Of a stretch of DNA of 64,000 bases, positions 51,131-58,688 are shown one piece after another (position 1 is the stretch's first letter; each line of letters opens with the position of its first letter). Made by a program: the position numbers and the translations under genes. The DNA lies in contig JADIZV010000002.1 of NCBI GenBank assembly GCA_016704565.1, forward strand, positions 868,001-932,000. The letters are read 5' to 3'. This DNA comes from Candidatus Phosphoribacter baldrii (GTDB taxonomy: Bacteria > Actinomycetota > Actinomycetes > Actinomycetales > Dermatophilaceae). The notes beneath the pieces are model-generated. The model was given only the letters and a program-made list of their open reading frames with translations, had not been told where the DNA came from and did not search any database.

Positions 51131-53131
51131 TCACGGGGCGACGCGTGCGATTCCGTGTGTCAGGTCCTCGGGGGTGGTCACCGGGCGGTCGCAGACGAAC
51201 CCACGGCAGAGGTATGCCGCGGGCGCACCGTCCACGAGCGGCCGGTCGGCGAGCAGCGGCACCCCGGGGGTGTCGGGTTGGCCAGCCACGAAGACCAGAC
51301 CGGGGGAGGTGCTGGCCAGGACGGCGGCCCGCAATGCGTCGGCTGCCGCACCGGACCCCACGATGGCCACCTGGACCGGCCCGGCCAGCCGGGCCTCCAC
51401 GGCGGCGAGGGTCCACCCGGCGAATCGTGGGTCGCGACCGGCAACCGAACCGGCGACGGCCAACGCAGCGTCGGCGAGTTCGAGGTGACGAGTCGATCCG
51501 GTGAGCGCGCCATAGCCGAGCAACGCCATCGCCAGCGACGATTGACCCGATGGTTCGGCATTGTCCGCCGCCGAGTGCGGCCGGGCCGGCAGCAGGCCCT
51601 CGGCGTGCGCGTCGTCGTCGGCAGGAGTGTCGTAGAAGACGCCCGACCCGTCGCCGAACAGGACGACCGCGGTGTCCAGGAGCCGTCCGGCCTCGGTCAG
51701 CCAGCGGGCCGCACCGGTCACCTGGTGCAGCACGAGCAGCCCGTCGATCAGGTTGCCGTAGTCGTCGGCACACCCCGCAGCGGTGCCGACCACCCCGTCT
51801 CGGGAGGCGCGTCGCAGACGTCCGTCGACGACGTGGGTCGCCAAGATCAGCTCAGCAGCGCAAGCCGCGGCGGCGACGAGATCGGGTCGGTCCAGCAGCG
51901 CCCCGACGTCGGCCAAAGCGGCGATGGCCAGCCCGTTCCAGGACGTGACGACCTTGTCGTCGCGCGCCGGTTGCGGCCGCAGCGCGCGCGCCGCACGCAG
52001 CTGTTCGCGCGCCTGCGCCCACCACCGCGGATCGTCCGGATCGTCGCGCAGCTGCAAGGTCGAACGACCGTGCTCGAACGTCCCGCCCGCCGTGACCGAC
52101 AGGAGCGCCGCTGCACGTGCGCCGTCCTCGACGCCCAACACTGCGACCAGCTCGGCGGGCGCCCAAGCGTAGGTCAGCCCTTCGACGCCATCGGTGTCCG
52201 CATCGAGAGCGGACGCAAATCCGCCTGCAGCAGTGCGTAGTTCGCGAACCACGAACTCGCACGTCTCGATCGCGATCCGAGCCCCGAGCGGTGACCCGGT
52301 CGACCGCCACCAGTGCGCATAGACCCGGGCCAGCAGCGCCTGGTCGTAGAGCATCTTCTCGAAGTGCGGCACCACCCAGCCCGCGTCCACGGCATACCGG
52401 GCGAAGCCTCCCGCGAGCTGGTCGTAGATGCCGCCGCGCGCCATCCCGTCGCATGCGGCCTCGACGAGGGCGAGGGCGTCGCTCGACCCGGTCCGCGCGT
52501 GGTGGCGCAGGAGGAACTCCAACACCATCGCAGCCGGGAACTTCGGGGCCCGTCCGAACCCGCCGTTGACCGGGTCGGCGGCCCGTCCCAGCCGGGTCGC
52601 CGCATCCGCCACCGTATGCCGCGTGATCGGCTCGGCCCCGCCCGGCGCCACCTGCGCTCGCACCGCCGCCATGATCTGGGTGCTGCTCAGCCGGACCGCC
52701 TCGCGGCGGTCGGCCCAGGCCGCGGTGACCGCGTCCAGCAGGCCGAGGAACTGGGCCTTGGGCAGGTAGGTCCCGCACCAGAACGGCTCGCCCTCGGGCG
52801 TCAACATCACCGTCATCGGCCACCCACCCGAGCCCGTCAACGCCAAGGTGGCGGCCATATAGACGGCGTCGACGTCGGGCCGCTCCTCCCGGTCGACCTT
52901 GACGGCGACGAACCCGGCGTTGAGCACTCCGGCAACCTCGTGGTCCTCGAACGACTCGTGCGCCATCACGTGACACCAGTGGCACGCGGCATACCCGATG
53001 GACAACAGGACCGGGACGTCGCGGCGCCGAGCGTCGGCGAAGGCGGCCTCCGACCACTCCCACCAGTGCACCGGGTTGTCCGCATGCTGACGCAGGTATG
53101 GGCTGAGCGCTGCAGCCAGTCGATTGGACAT
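51131..53131 (-). CDS. DUF255 / thioredoxin-fold protein (YyaL, spermatogenesis-associated 20 type)
   Basis: 666 aa. N-terminal thioredoxin-like domain with ACHWCHVMAHESF (CxxC) and KVDREERPDVD, followed by an alpha/alpha barrel of glycosidase-like hairpins. Widespread family without an agreed function. ATG at 53131 taken; a GTG three codons earlier is possible. Convergent with apbE. Confidence 0.8.
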   Translation of the reverse strand: MSNRLAAALSPYLRQHADNPVHWWEWSEAAFADARRRDVPVLLSIGYAACHWCHVMAHESFEDHEVAGVLNAGFVAVKVDREERPDVDAVYMAATLALTGSGGWPMTVMLTPEGEPFWCGTYLPKAQFLGLLDAVTAAWADRREAVRLSSTQIMAAVRAQVAPGGAEPITRHTVADAATRLGRAADPVNGGFGRAPKFPAAMVLEFLLRHHARTGSSDALALVEAACDGMARGGIYDQLAGGFARYAVDAGWVVPHFEKMLYDQALLARVYAHWWRSTGSPLGARIAIETCEFVVRELRTAAGGFASALDADTDGVEGLTYAWAPAELVAVLGVEDGARAAALLSVTAGGTFEHGRSTLQLRDDPDDPRWWAQAREQLRAARALRPQPARDDKVVTSWNGLAIAALADVGALLDRPDLVAAAACAAELILATHVVDGRLRRASRDGVVGTAAGCADDYGNLIDGLLVLHQVTGAARWLTEAGRLLDTAVVLFGDGSGVFYDTPADDDAHAEGLLPARPHSAADNAEPSGQSSLAMALLGYGALTGSTRHLELADAALAVAGSVAGRDPRFAGWTLAAVEARLAGPVQVAIVGSGAAADALRAAVLASTSPGLVFVAGQPDTPGVPLLADRPLVDGAPAAYLCRGFVCDRPVTTPEDLTHGIARVAP

Positions 53132-53339
53132 GGCCGTCACGCTAGCGGCCCCGGGCCGAGGCGTGACCCGTTGGCAGGAAGGTGTCAGGTCCGCATCCGG
53201 CCTGCGTCCGCGAGCCTCCGAACGACCTGGGCGGCCGCACCCTGAGAGGCATCAGCGGCGCCATGCCGCCACGCCCGGAGAGTCGGCAGTTCAGACCAAG
53301 GCAGGCTCACTGTCGGACCCACCGATGGAGGTAACACCG

Positions 53340-53618
53340 ATGAAGACGCTCGCGTTGGTGCTCGTGGCCGTGGCTGCTCTCGTTCTGGCCGGCCAGCTGG
53401 CTCGGTGGCGGACCCGGCCCCGGTGGCAGGTGGCCGCAAGCCTGGTGGCCCTCCCTGTTGCCCTCCTGGTAGCCATCCTTTGGGCTCGGTCCGGGGTCGA
53501 TCCGGTCTCGGACGGCTCCTTGGTGATTGCCGTGCTCGTCGGGGCGGCGATCGGGGCGGCCTTCCGGCCCAAGGTCACCGGTCGGCCAACCGCCCGGTCG
53601 TCGGGTCCCGGGACGTGA
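53340..53618 (+). CDS. Small membrane protein
   Basis: 92 aa with three hydrophobic segments (3-20, 32-50, 60-78), no family recognised. ATG has GGAGG 9 nt upstream. Its 3' end overlaps the convergent VOC gene by 44 nt. Confidence 0.6.
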   Translation: MKTLALVLVAVAALVLAGQLARWRTRPRWQVAASLVALPVALLVAILWARSGVDPVSDGSLVIAVLVGAAIGAAFRPKVTGRPTARSSGPGT

Positions 53619-54336
53619 GGCAGTAGAGCGCTCCCGACGGGTCTGACATCACCGTCCAGAAGTCGTGCTCGGCCACCACCCTCGCCCCGAGAGTGCAGTG
53701 GTAAGCAACGGCGGCGGATCGGTCCGAGCACGCCAGGTCCAGATGGATGCGTGGGCCGGCGGGCTGCTCGCCCAGACGCTGGAGGAGGAAGCGCGCCGAC
53801 CTCCGGCGCGCCGGAGCCAGGACGGTGAACTCGCGTCGGACCGCTTCGGCCGTCTGCCACCCGGTGAGGCCCGCCCAGAAGGCTGTCTCGTCCTGGAAGT
53901 CCTGCGGACCGATGTCGAGGGCGACCTGATCGGCGATGATGCGCCCACCGGAGGTGTCGGCGATCGCGGGGCGCACTCCTTCGCAGCGCACCGGAACCAG
54001 GCAGAACGGCAGACCGGCAGGGGAGCGCAACACCTGAAGGGTGTCCAGATCGGCCACAGAAACGGCGCCCAGTTCATGGGCCCGGTCCCGGGCCGCCTCC
54101 AGGTCGGTGACCTCGAAGTCCACGTGCCCTCCGTGGGAGGCATCGCCGACCCCTTGGAGCTTGAGGGTGGCATCGCCTTCGGGCGGGAGGAAGGTCGCGA
54201 ACTCGGCGTGCTCACCACGTCGCGGCGAGAGCGTGGTCCCGGTGGCAGCAGTCCAGAACGTCGCCATCGAATCGAACTGGTCCGCGGGACGGTCGAGGAA
54301 CGCGGTGACCCAGTGGACGGCATACGGGGCGGTCAT
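53575..54336 (-). CDS. VOC (glyoxalase/bleomycin-resistance fold) protein, two domains
   Basis: 253 aa, two VOC modules (about 5-115 and 125-245). GGHVDFEVTDLEAARDRAHELG and RIHLDLACSDRSAAV are the repeated strands that carry the metal ligands. Substrate unknown. ATG overlaps the stop of the APH-like kinase gene (ATGA), so they are coupled. Confidence 0.75.
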   Translation of the reverse strand: MTAPYAVHWVTAFLDRPADQFDSMATFWTAATGTTLSPRRGEHAEFATFLPPEGDATLKLQGVGDASHGGHVDFEVTDLEAARDRAHELGAVSVADLDTLQVLRSPAGLPFCLVPVRCEGVRPAIADTSGGRIIADQVALDIGPQDFQDETAFWAGLTGWQTAEAVRREFTVLAPARRRSARFLLQRLGEQPAGPRIHLDLACSDRSAAVAYHCTLGARVVAEHDFWTVMSDPSGALYCLTSRDPTTGRLADR

Positions 54337-55322
54337 GGCTGCATCGCCTTGATGATGGCCACCGCGAGGCCGACCCGAGTGGTGGCGGTGGGATCCGCGG
54401 CCAGGTCCAGGGCGTTGTCCATCTCTCGGACGATAGTCCACGCCCTGGCCCGATCCTCGTCGATTTCGGCTGCCTCACAAGCGAGTTCCATCCGGCGCCG
54501 CAGGGACCAACGGATCTGCGAGCCGGTCCCGAGCTCGGTGGTGCGATTCCACAGCAAGGGGCCGATCTCGAAGGCCGAGTCACCGGCCATCGGCTTGGGG
54601 TCGATGGCCAGCCAGGTCGGCTCCTCCTCCCGAACCCCGGCCAGAACGTTGGCGAAGTGCAGGTCCGTGTGCAACAGCCAGCCCTGGGTTGTCGGCTCCC
54701 TGGCGAAGTCGTCGGCCAGCGCCCGCGCCTGGTCGATGAACCGTCGCGGCACCGGGGTGGTGCCCGCCCGGAGCACCTCGGCGAAGTCGTGCGCCTGCCG
54801 CGCGGCATACGCCGTCAGTCGGGGGACCGTCGCCGGTGCGGGGACCCGCAGCTGGCGCAGGAGGTCACCGATCGTGTGGCATGCGTCGTCGATGGGTATG
54901 CCGTGCAGGTCGCGGTCCGCGTCGAGCCGCTCGAGCAGCATCGCCCAGCGGGGCGGGTCGGCCCGGAGGAGCCGCACCGCGCCGTGCCCGTTCCAGTGCC
55001 GCAGGGCGAGGTGTTCCGTCGCGGCCTCTAGGTGTGGCCAGGTGATCTTGAGCGCCGCCGGACCGGCCTCGCCGACGACCGGAACGACGAGTGCACACAC
55101 CCCGTGTCGGGGTGAACCATCAGGCACGAGTCCCCAATCGGTGCACAGGTCGGCGACGTCCCGGGGGAGTCGACGCAGCCACGAGTCACCGGTCGCCGCC
55201 CCCCGCATCCCGCGCTCGATGAGCAAAGAATCCGCAGGTCGGCTCGCCACCGCCGCGACGATCCCGGCAGGCAGCGAGACCTCGTCGGCCTGGTGACCAG
55301 GAGCCGAGTCCGGAGCCCTCAT
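54333..55322 (-). CDS. Aminoglycoside/hydroxyurea kinase-like phosphotransferase
   Basis: 329 aa. Protein-kinase-like fold of the APH(6)/hydroxyurea family: ATP Lys in PAALKITWPH, AMLLERLDADRDLHG, catalytic LHTDLHFANVLAG and metal AIDPKPMAGD. May phosphorylate an antibiotic or a small metabolite; resistance cannot be claimed from sequence. ATG 55322 overlaps the DUF4439 stop. Confidence 0.8.
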   Translation of the reverse strand: MRAPDSAPGHQADEVSLPAGIVAAVASRPADSLLIERGMRGAATGDSWLRRLPRDVADLCTDWGLVPDGSPRHGVCALVVPVVGEAGPAALKITWPHLEAATEHLALRHWNGHGAVRLLRADPPRWAMLLERLDADRDLHGIPIDDACHTIGDLLRQLRVPAPATVPRLTAYAARQAHDFAEVLRAGTTPVPRRFIDQARALADDFAREPTTQGWLLHTDLHFANVLAGVREEEPTWLAIDPKPMAGDSAFEIGPLLWNRTTELGTGSQIRWSLRRRMELACEAAEIDEDRARAWTIVREMDNALDLAADPTATTRVGLAVAIIKAMQP

Positions 55323-56308
55323 CCGACGCGCAGGCCCGGCATCGTCGGCCACGGCACACCGTGGGCGGACGCCAAGGTCACCGCCTCGGCCTGGAGCCGG
55401 ACCACCTCGACGAGCGGCGAGGTCGCGGGCGGGATGTCCTCCAGTCGGTCAAGCCCTCGGTCGACGAGGTTGCCCAGCGCCACGGTGACCAGTCGCCGGG
55501 CCTCGACCGCGCCGGTGACCGGAAACGGCAGGCGATATCCCAACGTCGGCGGCGGCGGGGGAGTCACCGCAACAAGCAGGGCTTCCTCCCGCGCGCCCAG
55601 GACGTCGATCAGCACCATCAAGGCGGTGCGCTCCGCACCGGATAGGTGGGCCGCGGCGACCTGCACGGCATACGCGCAGGCCCGGGTGACCGTGAGCAGC
55701 CCGGCGGCCACCCCGGCTGGCAGGGGGTCTCGGGCCGGCCACGCCGGTGCCCCGCCGAGCCCGATCTGGCTGGCGGCGTCATGCGCGGCGACCGAGGCAC
55801 CAAGGGCCCGATGGGCCATAAACAACCCTGCGGCCGTGAGCGATTCGCGTGCGGTGATGGCCACCGCCTGGCCCAACTCGGCTGCGCTCACTGCCGTCGG
55901 GCCTGGCTGTTTCGGCCCCGAGGAGGTGGCGGTCGGCGACGTGGCGCCGCTGATGATCCGCTCGGGGACCGCGCCCGCGTCCAGGACCGCTCGCAGCACG
56001 TGGGCCTGGCCGGTATGCCGTTGGGTCACCTGCGCCGCGCCCGCCACCCCGGCAGCCTGGGTCGCCTTCTCCGCCAGACCGGTGGCCCTCCGGTAGGCGG
56101 CAACCAGGAGAGCTTCGTCGGGGACGGGCGTCCGAGCGAGGAACGGGATGGTTGGCGCGTCGTCTTCGAGCCGGATCCCGCATCCACTCACGCCTGCTGC
56201 GAGGGCGGCCGTCAGACCGGTCCACGCGCCAGCGCGCAGCAGGGTGCGGCGGGGCGGCATACCAATCGGTGCGCTGCCCGGACCGTCACCTGAAGGGGGC
56301 CGAGGCAC
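55319..56308 (-). CDS. DUF4439 (ferritin-like) lipoprotein
   Basis: 329 aa. Twin-Arg-like PPRRTLLRAG leader and lipobox VSGC (Cys about 43). Two helical ferritin-like regions (about 63-110 and 145-290). The family sits next to rimP in actinobacteria as here; function unknown. GTG start used; an in-frame ATG at 56260, inside a GTATGCC motif, is a possible alternative. Confidence 0.72.
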   Translation of the reverse strand: MPRPPSGDGPGSAPIGMPPRRTLLRAGAWTGLTAALAAGVSGCGIRLEDDAPTIPFLARTPVPDEALLVAAYRRATGLAEKATQAAGVAGAAQVTQRHTGQAHVLRAVLDAGAVPERIISGATSPTATSSGPKQPGPTAVSAAELGQAVAITARESLTAAGLFMAHRALGASVAAHDAASQIGLGGAPAWPARDPLPAGVAAGLLTVTRACAYAVQVAAAHLSGAERTALMVLIDVLGAREEALLVAVTPPPPPTLGYRLPFPVTGAVEARRLVTVALGNLVDRGLDRLEDIPPATSPLVEVVRLQAEAVTLASAHGVPWPTMPGLRVG

Positions 56309-56471
56309 GGCCCGATCATGACATGCGCAACGGGCCCGCAGTGCGCGAGCGCGGGCGGGGGACCAGTGACGCGGTTAGAGTGGTGTCATCCGGCGGCTGG
56401 CCGTCGGGGTGCCGCGCCCAGTGGGAAACGACAACAGCAGCGGGAATCGACAAGAGCAGGAGGTGAGCGGC

Positions 56472-57017
56472 GTGCAGGCCGGACACATCCGCTCGCTCGT
56501 CGAGGGGCCGTTGGCGAGAGTTGGTCTGGTCGTCGAGGACGTGGCCGTGGCCGCTGCCGGGCGCCGCTCGGTCGTGCGGATCGCCGTGGACCGATCGCTC
56601 GACAGCATCGACCCCCAGGACACGACGTCCTCGGTCGCTCCGCTGTCGCTGGACGACGTCGCCGACGCCACCCGCATCGTTGACGCGGCGCTGGACGCCG
56701 CCGAGAGCCTGGGCAACGCCCCTTACGTTCTGGAAGTGAGTTCACCCGGAGTGGACCGCCCCCTGACCGAACGTCGCCACTTGCGTCGCAATGTGGGTCG
56801 GCTGGCGCGGCTGCGGCTGAGGGACGGCAGTGAGCGGGCCGGACGCATCCTCTCGGTGGGCGATGCGGTGGTGACGATCGCCGCCGATCCGGTGACGGGG
56901 CCCGCACCGGACCTCACCGACGTCGCGCTGGACGAGCTTCGCGAGGGCCGCGTGGTCATTGAGTTCGGGCGGATCGACGAGGCTGACCTGGACGAGGGCT
57001 TCGAGGAGGAGGACTGA
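56472..57017 (+). CDS. rimP: Ribosome maturation factor RimP
   Basis: 181 aa. RimP helps 30S subunit assembly. Conserved YVLEVSSPGVDRPLT and the C-terminal SH3-like part. GTG 56472 is preferred (GGAGG with 8-nt spacing) over GTG 56463, which overlaps that site. The stop TGA shares a base with the nusA ATG. Confidence 0.9.
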   Translation: MQAGHIRSLVEGPLARVGLVVEDVAVAAAGRRSVVRIAVDRSLDSIDPQDTTSSVAPLSLDDVADATRIVDAALDAAESLGNAPYVLEVSSPGVDRPLTERRHLRRNVGRLARLRLRDGSERAGRILSVGDAVVTIAADPVTGPAPDLTDVALDELREGRVVIEFGRIDEADLDEGFEEED

Positions 57018-58189
57018 TGGACATCGACCTGGCCGCCCTACGGGCGCTGGAACGGGAACGAGACCTCAGCCTCGAGGTGCTCATCCCCGCCATCGAACAG
57101 GCTCTGCTCACCGCCTACCACCGCACCGACGGGTCCTTCAAGCTCGCCCGCGTCGAGTTGGACCGTAAGACCGGCCATGTCGTCGTGTGGGCCCGCGAAG
57201 AGGGACCCCTCATTGCGGCAGAGGAAGAGGGCGAACGGCCCACCCGCGGCGAGCCCGGCCCTGAGTTTGACGACACCCCACAGGGCTTCGGGAGGGTGGC
57301 AGCGGCGACCGCCCGCCAGGTCATCGTCCAACGCCTGCGCGACCTGGAGGACGAGGCCATCCTCGGGGACTTCAAGGGCCGCGAGGGCGACATCGTCTCT
57401 GGGATCATTCAGCAGAGCTCAGACCCAAGGAACGTCCTGGTCGACTTCGGCACCGTCGAAGGGATGCTTCCGCAGGCCGAACAGGTGCCTGGCGAGGTCT
57501 ATCGACACGGTGACCGGCTGCGCTGCTACGTCGTCAGCGTCAAACGCGGTCCCAAGGGTCCGCAGATTGGGCTGTCGCGCACCCACCCCAACCTCGTCAA
57601 GTCGTTGTTCAAGCTTGAGGTGCCCGAGATCGCCGACGGCACGGTTGAGATCGCCGCGATGATCCGTGAGGCCGGTCACCGCACCAAGATCGCGGTCCGC
57701 TCCCGGGTGCCGGGGGTCAACGCCAAGGGCGCGTGCATCGGGCCGATGGGTGCCCGGGTCCGCGCCGTCATGAACGAGCTGGGCGGCGAGAAGATCGACA
57801 TCGTCGACTTCTCCGATGACCCTCGGGAGTTCATCGCGGCCGCGCTTTCTCCTGCCCGGGTGCAGTCGGTCGAGGTCGTCGACCCCGTGCTGCGCGCCGC
57901 TCGCGCAGTCGTCCCCGACTACCAACTGTCGTTGGCCATCGGCAAAGAGGGGCAGAACGCCCGCCTGGCCGCCAAACTCACCGGCTGGCGGATCGACATC
58001 CGCTCAGACACGGCCGTCGCGGCCGACCCACCCGCTCCGGCCGCTGCGCCGCCGCCTGGTGCACCTCGGACCGGTGCGCCGCAGGCCAGTGCGCCGCGGA
58101 CCGGGATGGGGGGAGCACGGCATACGGGCTCCCGTCCCGGCTCCCGCGGGCCCGGGGCCGGTCCCGCAGGCCCCCCGCGCCGGGGGTGA
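57017..58189 (+). CDS. nusA: Transcription termination/antitermination factor NusA
   Basis: 390 aa. N-terminal RNA-polymerase-binding domain (1-105), S1 (about 110-180), KH1 and KH2 (about 205-335: RSRVPGVNAKGACIGPMG and SLAIGKEGQNARLAAKLTGW). Actinobacterial short form lacking acidic repeats; the last 55 residues are a Pro/Gly/Ala/Arg tail. Coupled to rimP. Confidence 0.95.
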   Translation: MDIDLAALRALERERDLSLEVLIPAIEQALLTAYHRTDGSFKLARVELDRKTGHVVVWAREEGPLIAAEEEGERPTRGEPGPEFDDTPQGFGRVAAATARQVIVQRLRDLEDEAILGDFKGREGDIVSGIIQQSSDPRNVLVDFGTVEGMLPQAEQVPGEVYRHGDRLRCYVVSVKRGPKGPQIGLSRTHPNLVKSLFKLEVPEIADGTVEIAAMIREAGHRTKIAVRSRVPGVNAKGACIGPMGARVRAVMNELGGEKIDIVDFSDDPREFIAAALSPARVQSVEVVDPVLRAARAVVPDYQLSLAIGKEGQNARLAAKLTGWRIDIRSDTAVAADPPAPAAAPPPGAPRTGAPQASAPRTGMGGARHTGSRPGSRGPGAGPAGPPRRG

Positions 58190-58220
58190 CCGTCGCGGCA
58201 CCCCGCCACGGGGTAGACTG

Positions 58221-58625
58221 ATGACGACCGACCGGACTGGACTCCGGGCGGCGCATTCTTCGTATGCCGCGGCGCGGGCCATGCCCGTGCGGACCTGCGT
58301 GGGGTGTCGTCGCACGGATAGCTGGTCGGTTCTCGTGCGAGTGGTCGCAATCGAGGCATCCGGCCAAGCCCGGCTGCTCCCCGATCTGCGGCATCGGCTC
58401 CCCGGGCGCGGCGCATGGCTGCATCCGAGTGCCGCTTGTCTCGAGGCCGCCGTCCGGAAACGGGCCTTCGGCCGAGCCCTGCGCTTGCAGGTCCCGACCG
58501 ACGTCTCTGCCGTCACGGCATACCTGCGAGAACTCGACCCACCACACGAGCCGACGATGTCCGAACCACCACCACAACAAGGCGGGTTAGACGCTGATGA
58601 GCACGCGATGAGCACTCAGCAATGA
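58221..58625 (+). CDS. ylxR: YlxR-family (DUF448) RNA-binding protein
   Basis: 134 aa. PVRTCVGCRRTDSW and LPGRGAWLHPSAACLEAAV are the family motifs; Lys/Arg rich. Between nusA and infB as usual. The start is uncertain: ATG 58221 or ATG 58281 directly before PVRTC; neither has a ribosome site. Confidence 0.85.
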   Translation: MTTDRTGLRAAHSSYAAARAMPVRTCVGCRRTDSWSVLVRVVAIEASGQARLLPDLRHRLPGRGAWLHPSAACLEAAVRKRAFGRALRLQVPTDVSAVTAYLRELDPPHEPTMSEPPPQQGGLDADEHAMSTQQ

Positions 58626-58688
58626 GCAAGCCCCAGCACTAACACGGTCTGCGCCCCTGTCGCGGCACAGACCCAAGACAGGAGAAAC

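Noticed and set aside
54333..55322. Antibiotic resistance gene
   Set aside because: Kinase motifs fit the APH(6)/hydroxyurea family, but sequence alone gives no drug substrate and the neighbours are not resistance genes.
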